Source: an uncultured Bacteroidales bacterium
GTDB lineage: Bacteria > Bacteroidota > Bacteroidia > Bacteroidales > Paludibacteraceae
Direction of reading: 5' to 3'
NCBI GenBank assembly: GCA_946616535.1
Contig: CAMOJA010000001.1
Span: 1 to 64,000, forward strand
DNA length: 64,000 nt
The position numbers were made by a program, and so were the translations under genes. Of the stretch, positions 7,895-17,287 are shown in pieces. The notes below the pieces were generated by a model. The model saw nothing but the letters and a program-made list of their open reading frames with translations, did no database searches and had not been told where the DNA came from. Every line of letters begins with the position of its first letter. Positions within the stretch are counted from its first letter, which is position 1.

Positions 7895-8662
7895 ATGCAA
7901 CAAGTACGTGCCAAAAAATTTTTGGGACAGCACTTTTTGACGGACCTAAACGTCGCCCAAAGAATAGCTGAAACCCTCACCTCGGGCCGAACGATAGAAA
8001 TCGGACCGGGTATGGGTGTTCTTACTCAATTTTTACTTAAAAATCCTTCTATCCAACTCACGGCTATCGAGATTGACCGTGAGTCTGTGGCATATCTCAA
8101 GGATTGGTATCCCGAGTTGGATCTGATTGAAGGAGACTTCTTAAAACTGGACCTTAACACCCTTATTCCCGAAGGAGAATTTAATGTAATTGGAAATTAT
8201 CCGTATAATATCTCCTCCCAAATTTTCTTCAAAGTACTCGATTATAAAGACCGTATTCCTGTTTGCTCCGGTATGATTCAGAAAGAAGTAGCTGAACGGC
8301 TCGCTTCCAAACCGGGTAAAAAAGCGTACGGTATCTTATCCGTCTTATTACAAGCCTATTACGATATAGAATATCTGTTCACAGTGGATGAACACGTTTT
8401 TAATCCTCCTCCTAAAGTCAAATCGGCTGTCATCCGCATGACGCGAAACAAACGACGACGGTTGGACTGCGATGAGGCGCTTTTTAAAACGGTTGTGAAA
8501 ACGGCCTTTAACCAGCGACGAAAACAGATGCGCAATTCTCTTCAACAGCTGGTAGGAAAGGGAAATCCCATCCTCGAAGAAAAGATTTTTACCAAGCGCC
8601 CTGAACAGCTGACAGTAGAACAATTTGTTGAACTTACTATAATGATTGAACAACATGTCTGA
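7895..8662 (+). CDS. ksgA: 16S rRNA (adenine1518-N6/adenine1519-N6)-dimethyltransferase
   Basis: 255 aa SAM-dependent methyltransferase that dimethylates two adenines in the 3' hairpin of 16S rRNA during 30S assembly. The translation shows KKFLGQHFL at the N-terminus, the SAM-binding motif EIGPGMGVLT, the acidic TAIEID strand end, and the target-base motif NYPYNISS. The C-terminal rRNA-binding part includes FNPPPKVKSAVI and FNQRRKQMRNSL. Its stop lies 8 nt inside the following corA gene. Confidence 0.97.
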   Translation: MQQVRAKKFLGQHFLTDLNVAQRIAETLTSGRTIEIGPGMGVLTQFLLKNPSIQLTAIEIDRESVAYLKDWYPELDLIEGDFLKLDLNTLIPEGEFNVIGNYPYNISSQIFFKVLDYKDRIPVCSGMIQKEVAERLASKPGKKAYGILSVLLQAYYDIEYLFTVDEHVFNPPPKVKSAVIRMTRNKRRRLDCDEALFKTVVKTAFNQRRKQMRNSLQQLVGKGNPILEEKIFTKRPEQLTVEQFVELTIMIEQHV

Positions 8663-9605
8663 AATCAAAATATTCTATAAAGAGAAGGAGAAAATCAAAG
8701 TAGCACGTTCTATCTCCGCGCTCAAAGAACTCGATAAGAAAGATATTATCTGGATCGACCTGCTCGATGTGAGCGATAAAACAGAGGATACACTCGAGGG
8801 ATTCCTCAAAATTGATATCCAGGAAGACGAGGAAATGGAAGAAATTGAGCTCTCGTCCCGTTATATTCAAACGGACGACTCTATCGTTGCCAACTCGAAC
8901 TTCCTGAAGAATAACTTCGAGATGGAGCCGGTTAACTTCATTCTCAAGAATGGTATTCTGGTTTCCATCCGCGATAATGAATTGGATTCCTTTAACGAGA
9001 CTTTTAAGAAGGTGTTCGTTAATACCCGGAATTTCCCGACAGGATATCACGTGTTAGTAGCCTTGTTTGAAACGCGTGTGGAAAAGGATGCCGACTTGAT
9101 CGAGGATACAACGGATATGATTACCGAACTCTCCCAACAGATCAACGCGGAGTCGGATCACGTAGATGAAGATATGCTCGTTCAAATCAAGGACTTACAG
9201 GAAAAAGTGACCATCATCCGTCAAAATATCATGGATAAACAACGAGTTATCTCCAATATCCTCAAATGCGATTTCTTCCCGGAAGAACTTAACCCGCGTT
9301 TAACGATGATTATTAAGGATATTAACTCGCTCTTCGATTATACCCGTTTTGGTTTTGATCGTCTCGACTACCTCCAGGATACCTTCCTCGGTTTGGTAAA
9401 CATCGAGCAGAATAAGATTATTAAAATATTTACGGTCATCAATATCATCTTCCTGCCGCCTACATTGATTGGTAGTTTATATGGTATGAACTTTGATTTC
9501 ATGCCTGAACTGCATTGGCAATACGGTTATGTTTGGGCATTAGGATTGATGATATTCTCGGTTGTACTTATCTTGCTTATTTTCAAACTGAAAAAGTGGT
9601 TATAA
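8655..9605 (+). CDS. corA: CorA-type magnesium transporter
   Basis: 316 aa. A long soluble N-terminal domain with a helical, strongly charged region, then two C-terminal membrane helices with the diagnostic YGMNF motif between them and the basic tail KLKKWL. CorA forms pentamers in the inner membrane and conducts Mg2+ (or Co2+/Ni2+). I choose ATG 8655, which overlaps the ksgA stop, over the in-frame TTG at 8646. The gene is very likely cotranscribed with ksgA. Confidence 0.94.
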   Translation: MSEIKIFYKEKEKIKVARSISALKELDKKDIIWIDLLDVSDKTEDTLEGFLKIDIQEDEEMEEIELSSRYIQTDDSIVANSNFLKNNFEMEPVNFILKNGILVSIRDNELDSFNETFKKVFVNTRNFPTGYHVLVALFETRVEKDADLIEDTTDMITELSQQINAESDHVDEDMLVQIKDLQEKVTIIRQNIMDKQRVISNILKCDFFPEELNPRLTMIIKDINSLFDYTRFGFDRLDYLQDTFLGLVNIEQNKIIKIFTVINIIFLPPTLIGSLYGMNFDFMPELHWQYGYVWALGLMIFSVVLILLIFKLKKWL

Positions 9606-9766
9606 ACAACTTGTTAACAACCTTCAGTTCCACAATTTGATAACTTGTTCCACATCACACTTATCAAAAAATTTAACAATCAATATATCCACTCAAATTG
9701 CATCTAACTCGTTGATATCGAGCATTTTTGCATCTTTATTAACATTTTCAACAAACTATTATATTC
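9606..9766. other. AT-rich intergenic region with short repeats, no gene
   Basis: 161 bp between corA and nadA. It holds a 10-bp palindrome TTGTTAACAA (9611-9620) and two direct copies of GTTCCACA whose starts are exactly 20 bp apart (9627 and 9647), plus runs of A and T. A weak promoter-like CATTTTTG is at 9723-9730. No ORF or RNA gene is apparent. Confidence 0.6.
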
Positions 9767-10711
9767 ATGGATTTTAAAAATAAAGAATATATAAATAAAA
9801 TTAAGAGTTTAGCGAAGCAGAAAAATGCCGTTATTTTTGCTCACTATTATACCAGACCGGAAATACAAGAAATAGCTGATTTCATCGGAGATTCTCTCGC
9901 ACTCGCGCAACAAGCTACGCGCGTACAAGCGGATATATTAGTAATGTGCGGTGTGCATTTTATGGGCGAGACAATGAAAATTCTCTGTCCGGATAAAAAA
10001 GTCCTTATTCCGGATATGAATGCAGGCTGTTCACTCGCCGATAGTTGCAAAGCCGAAGACTTAGCTGCTTTCAAAGCGCAACATCCCGATCATATGGTCG
10101 TAAGTTATGTAAATACTTCGGCAGATGTAAAAGCGCTAACGGATGTGGTAGTTACTTCTTCGAATGCCAAAAAGATAGTAGATCAACTCCCTACGGATGC
10201 AAAGATTATCTTTGGTCCCGATCATAACTTGGGTTCTTATATCAATTCTGTTACCGGACGTAATATGTTGCTTTGGAATGGTGCCTGCCATGTGCATAGC
10301 CGTTTCTCCTTGGAAGCGCTATTGCAACTCAAAGCCGCTAATCCGGGCGTAGAAGTGTTGGCTCATCCGGAATGCAAAGCGCCTATTCTCGCGCAGAGTG
10401 ACGTGATCGGTTCGACCAAAGCGCTGCTCGAGCATACCATTCAATCGTCCGCCAAACGGTTTATTATTGCTACGGAAAGCGGTATCCTGTTTGAGATGCA
10501 GCGTGCGTGTCCGGATAAAGAGTTTATTCCTGTTCCTCCTGAAGTAACAGAAGGTATTGGCTGTTCATGCAATGAATGCGAGTATATGCGCATGAATACG
10601 CTTGAGAAAGTGTATAATTGTCTCTTGAACGAAAGTCCTGAAATGCAAGTTTCTAAAGAGATAGCCGATAAAGCCATTTCTTCTATTCAACGAATGCTCT
10701 CAATGAGTTGA
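9767..10711 (+). CDS. nadA: Quinolinate synthase A
   Basis: 314 aa [4Fe-4S] enzyme condensing iminoaspartate with DHAP to quinolinate in NAD biosynthesis. Seen: the N-terminal AVIFAHYYTRPEIQ motif, the first cluster cysteine in VMCGVHFMGET, PDMNAGCSLADSC, HPECKAP, the late TESGILFEMQ stretch and the C-terminal GCSCNECEYM cysteine group. The length is usual for the family. nadB and nadC are not in the window. It leads a plus-strand run with two membrane-related genes and an outer-membrane barrel. Confidence 0.97.
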   Translation: MDFKNKEYINKIKSLAKQKNAVIFAHYYTRPEIQEIADFIGDSLALAQQATRVQADILVMCGVHFMGETMKILCPDKKVLIPDMNAGCSLADSCKAEDLAAFKAQHPDHMVVSYVNTSADVKALTDVVVTSSNAKKIVDQLPTDAKIIFGPDHNLGSYINSVTGRNMLLWNGACHVHSRFSLEALLQLKAANPGVEVLAHPECKAPILAQSDVIGSTKALLEHTIQSSAKRFIIATESGILFEMQRACPDKEFIPVPPEVTEGIGCSCNECEYMRMNTLEKVYNCLLNESPEMQVSKEIADKAISSIQRMLSMS

Positions 10712-10720
10712 GTCTTGTTA

Positions 10721-11740
10721 ATGGCACAGGTACAAGACAAAAATAGGCTTTATGCGTTCTTGCGTCCGTATGTGGACTGGATGTTCAGACGTTCGTATCG
10801 AAGAATTCAATACGTAGGAAAAGAGAATATTTCTACAGATGGCGCCGTTATCTTCTCACCTAACCATTCGAATGCGCTTTGCGATGCGATGGCTATTCTA
10901 ACCATCAATTCGTCTCGTAAAGTGTTTGTAGCGCGAGCGGATATCTTCAAGAACCCCCGTCAAGCGAAGATTCTCAATTGGCTTAAGATCATGCCTATCA
11001 ACCGGATACGGGACGGCGTGGACGAAGTGATGCATAATGATGAGACGATTCATAATGCTGTCTTAACCTTGCGGGACGGGGTACCCTTCTGTATCCTTCC
11101 GGAAGGCACACACCGACCCAAACATTCCCTTCTGCCGCTGCGTAAGGGTATTTTCCGAATTGCTTTGCGTGCAAATGAGTTATTCGGGCAGGATAAACCG
11201 GTTTATATCGTACCTGTCGGACTGGAGTACGGGGATTATTTTCATCTCTGGGATGATTTGACGGTTAACATCGGTCAACCGATCAACGTGACGCAGTTTG
11301 TAAAGGAGCATTCAGAGCTGGATTATCCGCAGCTCATTAATGCCTTACGGGAAGAACTGACCCTTCGGATGCGGGAACTGATCTTATGGGTACCCGATGA
11401 CGAGAATTATGAACAGAATATAGCAAAGCTGCAGAGCGATCCTCCGGCTCCCTTTAACCGGTTTAAGAAACAGACCTTACCGCCCGCATTACTTGTGCCG
11501 CTGTTGGTGGTGCTGTTGCCGCTTTTTGTTCTCAGTGCCGCACTTACCCTGCCTTTATGGCTTGGGGTCCTTTTTATCCGTCATAAAGTAGCGGACAGGG
11601 CGTTTCATAACTCTATCCAGTATGTATGGCAATTGCTATGTCTGACCTTATGCTTGTGTCTGCCCTTGCCGTTTTGGATGTTTGTGCAGGAGTATATCTA
11701 TCAGATTCGCCAATTAAAGAATCAATTACATAAAAAATGA
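10721..11740 (+). CDS. PlsC-domain glycerophosphate acyltransferase-like protein
   Basis: 339 aa. The acyltransferase motifs are NHSNALCD (NHx4D) near residue 47 and PEGTHRPKHSLLPLRKG near 130. The C-terminal third has two hydrophobic helices (about residues 255-320), so the protein is membrane anchored. Members acylate lysophosphatidate or related lipids. ATG 10721 is preferred over an in-frame TTG at 10715. It starts 9 bp after nadA and overlaps the DUF819 gene by 4 nt. A second, shorter PlsC is at 44 kb, so the exact substrate of this one is open. Confidence 0.88.
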   Translation: MAQVQDKNRLYAFLRPYVDWMFRRSYRRIQYVGKENISTDGAVIFSPNHSNALCDAMAILTINSSRKVFVARADIFKNPRQAKILNWLKIMPINRIRDGVDEVMHNDETIHNAVLTLRDGVPFCILPEGTHRPKHSLLPLRKGIFRIALRANELFGQDKPVYIVPVGLEYGDYFHLWDDLTVNIGQPINVTQFVKEHSELDYPQLINALREELTLRMRELILWVPDDENYEQNIAKLQSDPPAPFNRFKKQTLPPALLVPLLVVLLPLFVLSAALTLPLWLGVLFIRHKVADRAFHNSIQYVWQLLCLTLCLCLPLPFWMFVQEYIYQIRQLKNQLHKK

Positions 11741-12909
11741 TACGTGTTTATTTAATTTTAGCCTTGTATGTACTCATCCCGATTGCTATCATCGAGTGCT
11801 TTAAGCGCGCGAAATGGATGCGCAAGATAGGCACTGTCGTAGCCGCTTATGCCATCGGAATTATCTTTGCCTTAACGGGCTTTGTGCATTTTGAGGCAGG
11901 TACAGAGGCGGCAGTTACCTTCTCTAAGCTGCAGTCCACCTTGATGTCGGTTACAGTACCGCTGGCTATTCCGTTGATGTTGTTCAACTGTGATTTCCGT
12001 TTATGGACGAAGGCGCTGCCCAAGACAATATGGTCGCTTGTAGGCGGTATCTCTGCGGTGTTGATAGCGGTCGTATCCGGTTATTTCATCTTCCGTACAC
12101 CGGAAATTCCGGAGTTTAACAAAGTGGCGGCGATGATGACGGGTATCTATACGGGCGGCACGATGAACTTCAATGCCCTCGGTGCCTCGTTAGGTGTAGA
12201 TAAGACCCTGATGGCTATCGTACTTGCTTTCGAGATGGTACTGACGACGCCGTATATCTTCTTCATCATCGGCGGAGGATATAAGGTCTTTCGGAAGATA
12301 CTTCCTTATAACGATGTCACTCGCCGTGGCCGAACGGACGAGGAGGTAGCGTCCAAGGATGTGGAGAACTACGAAGGTATGTTTGCTAAGGAGAACGTAG
12401 GGGGTATGTTTGCCGGGCTGGGTCTGAGTGTTCTTTTTCTTGCTATCGGCGCGGGCCTGGCCTTGCTCATCACGGGTACGTTGAATGAACTGGTGGTGAT
12501 TTTAACGATCACTACCCTGTCTATCATCGCCTCGTTCTTCAAGAAAGTGCGTGAACTGCCCAAGACCTTTGAGTTAGGGATGTTCTTTATCCTTATTTTC
12601 TCGGTCATTGTAGCGTCGCTCTTCGATATTCACAGTGTGAATGGCGGTTCATTGATGATTGGCCTCTTTGTAGCGTGGATAATGATTATTGCGGCAGGAT
12701 TACATCTGCTCTTCTGCCGTGTGGCGCATGTGAGTGGAGACCTGTTCTGCGTCAGTCAGATTGCCCTACTCTGCTCTCCTCCGTTCGTTCCGCCTGTAGT
12801 AGGTGCGATGCAGAATAAAAAAGTACTCATCTCCGGTATTGTAATCGGACTCGTCGGTTATGCCATCGGAACGTACCTCGGCGTGCTGATTGCGTTTGTC
12901 TTACCGTAA
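11737..12909 (+). CDS. DUF819 family membrane protein
   Basis: 390 aa with about ten hydrophobic helices, start overlapping the upstream PlsC stop (ATGA). Segments such as AAMMTGIYTGGTMNFNALG and the glycine/proline-rich C-terminus resemble DUF819/YjcL proteins, which look like transporters of unknown substrate. The middle carries a charged cytoplasmic loop (about residues 190-220). Function cannot be assigned beyond probable transport. Confidence 0.75.
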   Translation: MIRVYLILALYVLIPIAIIECFKRAKWMRKIGTVVAAYAIGIIFALTGFVHFEAGTEAAVTFSKLQSTLMSVTVPLAIPLMLFNCDFRLWTKALPKTIWSLVGGISAVLIAVVSGYFIFRTPEIPEFNKVAAMMTGIYTGGTMNFNALGASLGVDKTLMAIVLAFEMVLTTPYIFFIIGGGYKVFRKILPYNDVTRRGRTDEEVASKDVENYEGMFAKENVGGMFAGLGLSVLFLAIGAGLALLITGTLNELVVILTITTLSIIASFFKKVRELPKTFELGMFFILIFSVIVASLFDIHSVNGGSLMIGLFVAWIMIIAAGLHLLFCRVAHVSGDLFCVSQIALLCSPPFVPPVVGAMQNKKVLISGIVIGLVGYAIGTYLGVLIAFVLP

Positions 12910-12919
12910 ATTATTTATT

Positions 12920-14434
12920 ATGAGAAAATATATTATCCTTATTCTTTGTTCTTTACTTGTTGTTCCGGCTGCGGCTAAGAAAAAAGAACCCAAACCGCAG
13001 GAAGTGGATTCGCTGGGACGGAAGATCAAGACCGGTTGGAACTTCGGTATCCTGCCCTCTATCGCTTATGACGCCGACTATGGTTTTCAGGGAGGTGTGC
13101 TGACTAACGTCTATTACTATGGCGATGGTTCGCAATACCCCGAGTATATCCATTCGATTTACGTGGAGGCTGCGTACACAACAAAACACCATGGTATTTT
13201 CCGCGTTAACTACGACTCGAAGTACCTCATTCCGGGCTATCGTCTGACTCTCGATGCTACCTATCTGCCTGATGCCATGTGTGACTTCTACGGATTCAAT
13301 GGCTTTCAGTCCAAATACAACTACTCTTGGCATAATTGGAGTAAGAAAGCCGCTGATCCGCAATTTGTCATCGATCATCCGGAATATATGGATTATCGCA
13401 CCCGTGTGTTCTATAAATATAAACGAGATCTTATCCGCGTGGCGGGAGATATCGAAGGAACGATCTACAAAGACCTTAAATGGAATGCCGGTCTTGGCGT
13501 ACTAGGCTATCTCATCGACTCCTGCGATATCAATATGCTTAACGGAAAACGCGAGTATGATCCGACAAAGGCAAATTGGGAGCAGAAAGCGCTGAACCCG
13601 AATGAAGAACTTCTCTACGACAAGTATAAGACATGGGGACTGATTGGTACAGATGAGATGAAAGGCGGTTGGCATCCGTATGTACGCGCAGGTATTACGT
13701 ACGACACGCGCGATAAACGACAGGGACCGAACAAAGGTATTTATGCCGATGCCTTCTTCACCTATTCTGCGGCCTTTAATGCAGCCTATGGACAACAAGC
13801 TGCGGCTGGTTATAACCATCTGCAGTTCAATGCCACTTTCCGTCATTATGTACCTTGTTACTACGACAAAAACGGCATCAACCGCATCACTTTTGCCTAT
13901 CGTATCGGAATCCAAAACAATATTGCCGGTCGTTCGCCGTTCTACATGAATAATTACATGAATACGCTCTTTATCCAGCGCGTGTATTATGAAGGACTTG
14001 GAGGAGGTAACTCCATCCGGGGTATGATGGCGAACCGTATCTTAGCAAATGGTTTTGCGTTTGCGAATATCGAATTCCGATTCAGAGTAGTCAATTTCGA
14101 TATCAAACGCCAACATTTCTTTATCGGTCTGAACCCCTTCTTCGATATGGGTGTTATTACGCAACCCTATAATCTCGACCAACTCGTGGAGCGACATACG
14201 AATGGTGCCTACACTACACTTAAAGCCAGTGTGGCAGCAGCAGGAGATAACTATAGCGATTACTTCGTTGATACTCCCAGCAACGTCTATATGCCGCATA
14301 TGACAGCCGGTATTGGACTCAAGATCGGTATGAATGAGAACTTTGTTCTCTCGGCGGATTGGGGTATGCCGATCAATACGCAGGACAACGCCAAGTATGC
14401 CAATTTCTACGTCAAAATGGGCTACTTGTTCTAA
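12920..14434 (+). CDS. Omp85/BamA-like outer-membrane beta-barrel protein
   Basis: 504 aa. A Sec signal peptide (MRKYIILILCSLLVVPAAA) is followed directly by strands alternating aromatic and polar residues, with no visible POTRA domain. The late GGGNSIRGMM resembles the conserved lid-lock loop motif of Omp85 barrels and the chain ends in an aromatic residue (YLF), as BAM substrates do. It is therefore likely a 16-stranded surface-antigen-type barrel. The ATG at 12920 is used because it begins the signal peptide; the frame is open from 12890. It is the last gene before a strong terminator. Confidence 0.82.
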   Translation: MRKYIILILCSLLVVPAAAKKKEPKPQEVDSLGRKIKTGWNFGILPSIAYDADYGFQGGVLTNVYYYGDGSQYPEYIHSIYVEAAYTTKHHGIFRVNYDSKYLIPGYRLTLDATYLPDAMCDFYGFNGFQSKYNYSWHNWSKKAADPQFVIDHPEYMDYRTRVFYKYKRDLIRVAGDIEGTIYKDLKWNAGLGVLGYLIDSCDINMLNGKREYDPTKANWEQKALNPNEELLYDKYKTWGLIGTDEMKGGWHPYVRAGITYDTRDKRQGPNKGIYADAFFTYSAAFNAAYGQQAAAGYNHLQFNATFRHYVPCYYDKNGINRITFAYRIGIQNNIAGRSPFYMNNYMNTLFIQRVYYEGLGGGNSIRGMMANRILANGFAFANIEFRFRVVNFDIKRQHFFIGLNPFFDMGVITQPYNLDQLVERHTNGAYTTLKASVAAAGDNYSDYFVDTPSNVYMPHMTAGIGLKIGMNENFVLSADWGMPINTQDNAKYANFYVKMGYLF

Positions 14435-14463
14435 AAATAAAGCGTCACAACGACGCTTTATTT
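14435..14463. terminator. Bidirectional intrinsic terminator
   Basis: A perfect 12-bp stem (14435-14446 with 14452-14463) and 5-nt loop, GC core GCGTC/GACGC flanked by A-rich and T-rich ends. It lies between the plus-strand barrel gene and the convergent minus-strand lipoprotein gene and can serve both. Confidence 0.9.
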
Positions 14464-14481
14464 ATGCCTTGAAAGGTCTCT

Positions 14482-14985
14482 TTATTTGATTTTTGTAGCG
14501 TACAGCTTGATGTCTGTAGCCGTCAAATTGACGTTTTCCTCTTCATGAGCCCGTCCGGTGATATAGATGCGAGCGCTGATAGAACCATCGTTGAGAAGTT
14601 GTCCTTCTCCGTTCATCTGGCAGCGGAATAAATCCTCTACTGCATCTACATAGATATCGCGGCTTACGGGTTCGAAGAAGATAGTATCATGTGTTACTAC
14701 ACCTGTCATTGCGTATAAATCGCCATTGTTGGCACTCATCGTGATCTTCACTTCGTCCGCTTCTTCCGTCCGCACGATGGTCATCGTACCCGTTTCGGTG
14801 TTCATCACTACTTGCTTGGTCTCACCGGTAGCCTGGTAGTATACACGAGCCGATCCGGCTAACTTGTAGTTGTACATGCCGGTAATGTTTTTTATACTCG
14901 GTTCATTACTGCAACTTGTCAATCCCATCAGTACTACTCCCAGTACGAAGATGGCTAATTTTTTCATCTTTTTCATACCTTCCAT
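14482..14985 (-). CDS. Putative lipoprotein, unknown function
   Basis: 167 aa from ATG 14985. The N-terminus is a lipoprotein signal peptide ending in the lipobox LTSC. The rest is about 140 residues of mainly beta character (YNYKLAGSARVYYQ, TGTMTIVRTEE, SARIYITGR) without a motif I recognise; a small beta-barrel or calycin-like fold is possible. The frame extends upstream to 15117, but the -7 box at 15011-15018 lies in that extension, so the shorter form is right. An AraC-type regulator gene is immediately upstream on the same strand. Confidence 0.75.
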   Translation of the reverse strand: MEGMKKMKKLAIFVLGVVLMGLTSCSNEPSIKNITGMYNYKLAGSARVYYQATGETKQVVMNTETGTMTIVRTEEADEVKITMSANNGDLYAMTGVVTHDTIFFEPVSRDIYVDAVEDLFRCQMNGEGQLLNDGSISARIYITGRAHEEENVNLTATDIKLYATKIK

Positions 14986-15010
14986 TTTTATTCGTTTTTG
15001 AAATCCGATG

Positions 15011-15018
15011 CAAAAGTA
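15011..15018 (-). promoter_or_regulatory. Likely -7 element of the lipoprotein gene
   Basis: TACTTTTG on the minus strand, 26 bp before the chosen start codon. No clear TTTG box is seen 20 bp upstream, so this promoter may need an activator; the AraC-type gene next door is a candidate. Confidence 0.5.
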
Positions 15019-15088
15019 CTGCTTTGGACTGAATGAAGATATGAAAAATCGGACATATTGCTGTTTTCGAGTATTTTTAGGCTGTTTT

Positions 15089-15949
15089 TTAAGCAAAAAA
15101 GACCGAAAAATCGTCACTTAGCGGTATTCCCAGCATCCTGAAATGACTCGGGCTCACGCATCCCATCTGCTGAAACTCCATCGCCATGTGACTCAGATCA
15201 TAGTACCCGTGTGCCAGAGCGATGGACATCAGGTCAATCGGTTTTCCCGCTGCAGCTATCTGCTGCATATGCTGTATTGTCTTGTGGAAACGTCTCAGTC
15301 GTACAAACTGCTTCGGCGGAATACCTACATACATACGGAACACGCGCAAGAACTGTCGTTCGCCAAGACATGCGACACTTGCCATCTCAGCTGCCGTTAT
15401 ATTCCCTTTTGCTGCATCGCAAGCTGCAATAACTTTGCTAAGACGCGTATAGTTAAGATCCTCTTTATGCGGTAAATGCCCCAAAAAGAACGCGTCCAGC
15501 AGCATCGCTATCTCTTCCGCTTTCTCTACGCGCTTGAAGATCGAATCCAGTTGCAGCAAGCCTTCGTCTCCGTATTCTTTGGCAGTCAATACCTTTCCGG
15601 CTAACTGTTGCAGGTCGATACCTAACAAGGCATACATACCTCCTGGTTCAAAATCCATCAGCATACCTTCAAACCAACCGCTTACGGTCGTCAAACCAAT
15701 CGTCTTCTGATTAGCCCCCACGATGGTCAAACCGTCCGATTCCACTCCGCAGAAATCCGCTACTACGTTCCGCATGAAGATAAAACTGCCATAGTTCGGT
15801 AGCAGCGGTTGTACGTGCTTACCGTTCACAAACCGCGGGTCGTCCGAAGGAGGAGTCATCGTGTCTGTGGAACCTTCCGCGCGCACGAACACATAACGCG
15901 TGATGTACGGCCGTAAAGCCTCAGTCGGTTGTATGATCTGAAAAAGCAT
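15089..15949 (-). CDS. AraC-family transcriptional regulator
   Basis: 286 aa. The N-terminal half is a sensing domain of the kind found in AraC proteins with a DUF6597-like region (TEALRPYITRYVFV start). The C-terminal 100 residues form the double helix-turn-helix: ITAAEMASVACLGERQFLRVF, then IDLMSIALAHGYYDLSHMAME with the usual GYYDLSHM recognition segment. It starts 2 bp after the DUF2851 gene, so the two are cotranscribed. The target is unknown; the downstream lipoprotein with an incomplete promoter is a candidate. Confidence 0.9.
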   Translation of the reverse strand: MLFQIIQPTEALRPYITRYVFVRAEGSTDTMTPPSDDPRFVNGKHVQPLLPNYGSFIFMRNVVADFCGVESDGLTIVGANQKTIGLTTVSGWFEGMLMDFEPGGMYALLGIDLQQLAGKVLTAKEYGDEGLLQLDSIFKRVEKAEEIAMLLDAFFLGHLPHKEDLNYTRLSKVIAACDAAKGNITAAEMASVACLGERQFLRVFRMYVGIPPKQFVRLRRFHKTIQHMQQIAAAGKPIDLMSIALAHGYYDLSHMAMEFQQMGCVSPSHFRMLGIPLSDDFSVFFA

Positions 15950-15951
15950 AT

Positions 15952-17172
15952 TTAGAATAAGGTCAGTTGTCGGTTTTCGAAAATCTTATAGCCCACTTCA
16001 CAGTTGATGCACTCGTGATGTTGGCAATAGTTCTGATAGAGATGCAGTAGTGCTTGCGTATCTGCTGCATTTTTTACTTCCTGTCCTAATACCCGCCATT
16101 GACGAACAATCGTGTTATTCTCGGCAGGAATCTTCTCCATTAGCCTCAGCACCTGTTCTGCCTTAACCGCGTTGGTTTGATGGATCGCATACGCGTATTT
16201 ATAGGGGATAACGGTATTTATCAACAGGATATCAACACTACTCTTCCCCATTTGTGGCACAGCAAACAAAGCCTCCAATTCCTTCAAGTCATCCGTATCC
16301 AAGATCTTACTCAGCAGGTTCTCCGACTGATGAATGAGCTGCGCAAACTGCCGGATCCGCAACTCAGGACTATTTTGCGGCCTCAGCCGTGCATGTTTCC
16401 AAATACTACCATCCAAGGGCGTCAATCCGAACTTAACCCGCAGAAAATCATACTCTTTCTGCAACTCCGGTTCATTGATTAAGCCTGCTTGACCTAACAG
16501 CAGTGCTGTTAACTGAAACAGACTGTTCCGGTGTTTCTGCAGACAAGAGAGCGGAGTGTTAATGGCCAGTTCCTCAAACGGTACACTATTCGTATGGAAC
16601 CCGAAGTTACGTGCCATAGAGATATACAACGCGTGTTCCCAACTGCCTTTCGTGATCTCTAAGAGTCGCGTAATAGATGCCCGTTTGCATTCCAGACGTT
16701 TCCGCAAAAGCGTCTTGCGCCAACCCTCTGTCAGCAATCGCGGATCGTGCAATAACTGCTCCGCACAACCGATTCGGGCGATGGCACTGTCCATCTTTTG
16801 TGCGGACTCAAAAAGAGCACTCAGGTAGTCTTTATCACTCGGGTAGTTCAACTCGCATTGCGGTACCAACTCACCTTTCGAATTATAAATCGGTTTGTCG
16901 GCCGTGCGAACGACGTGTAAGATAATATTGTCGTACGCCTTGTCCAATTGATGACGATGCTTGATCCAATCACTCGAACAGACATGAATCTCGATATTCC
17001 CTACCCATTCTTTCCCATCTATCCGAATCCGGGCATGGCTGTAGTCCGGACCTGCATCGCGGTTGTGCTCACCTACAGATACGATTTCCACCGACTTTCC
17101 GTCCGTGGTGCGTTGTTCATATCCCGCCCAAAGGCAATGTTCCCAAATATAATGCAGTATGATTTCCGGCAT
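15952..17172 (-). CDS. DUF2851 family protein
   Basis: 406 aa, conserved in Bacteroidota but without established function. The N-terminal part contains GEHNRDAGPDYSHARIRIDG and then GNIEIHVCSSDWIKHRHQLD, the characteristic DUF2851 block; its D..., E-x-H pattern loosely recalls restriction-like nuclease folds. The C-terminal part is helical and ends with four cysteine/histidine residues in a CQHHECINCEVGYK stretch, a possible metal site. Promoter at 17192-17223, divergent from the TonB receptor. Confidence 0.85.
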   Translation of the reverse strand: MPEIILHYIWEHCLWAGYEQRTTDGKSVEIVSVGEHNRDAGPDYSHARIRIDGKEWVGNIEIHVCSSDWIKHRHQLDKAYDNIILHVVRTADKPIYNSKGELVPQCELNYPSDKDYLSALFESAQKMDSAIARIGCAEQLLHDPRLLTEGWRKTLLRKRLECKRASITRLLEITKGSWEHALYISMARNFGFHTNSVPFEELAINTPLSCLQKHRNSLFQLTALLLGQAGLINEPELQKEYDFLRVKFGLTPLDGSIWKHARLRPQNSPELRIRQFAQLIHQSENLLSKILDTDDLKELEALFAVPQMGKSSVDILLINTVIPYKYAYAIHQTNAVKAEQVLRLMEKIPAENNTIVRQWRVLGQEVKNAADTQALLHLYQNYCQHHECINCEVGYKIFENRQLTLF

Positions 17173-17191
17173 AAAGGATAAATTTTCGCTG

Positions 17192-17223
17192 CAAAGGTAC
17201 GAAAATATTTGTAAATATGCAAA
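17192..17223 (-). promoter_or_regulatory. Promoter of DUF2851-araC unit
   Basis: On the minus strand TTTG (17220-17223), 20 bp, TACCTTTG (17192-17199), about 20 bp before the start codon. It overlaps the divergent promoter at 17208-17239. Confidence 0.8.
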
Positions 17224-17239
17224 AAAAGCAGTAATTTTG
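17208..17239 (+). promoter_or_regulatory. Promoter of the TonB-dependent receptor gene
   Basis: TTTG (17208-17211), 20 bp, TAATTTTG (17232-17239). Its spacer contains the -33 box of the opposite promoter, so the two promoters probably exclude each other. Confidence 0.8.
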
Positions 17240-17250
17240 TAAACTTTTTT

Positions 17251-17278
17251 GCTGAAAGCTGATAGCTGAAGGCTTAAA
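17251..17278. repeat. Four 7-bp tandem repeats in the 5' leader of the receptor gene
   Basis: Units GCTGAAA, GCTGATA, GCTGAAG and GCTTAAA, ending 9 bp before the ATG at 17288. Same period as the repeat at 3219 but a different core. Confidence 0.75.
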
Positions 17279-17287
17279 ACTTATTTT

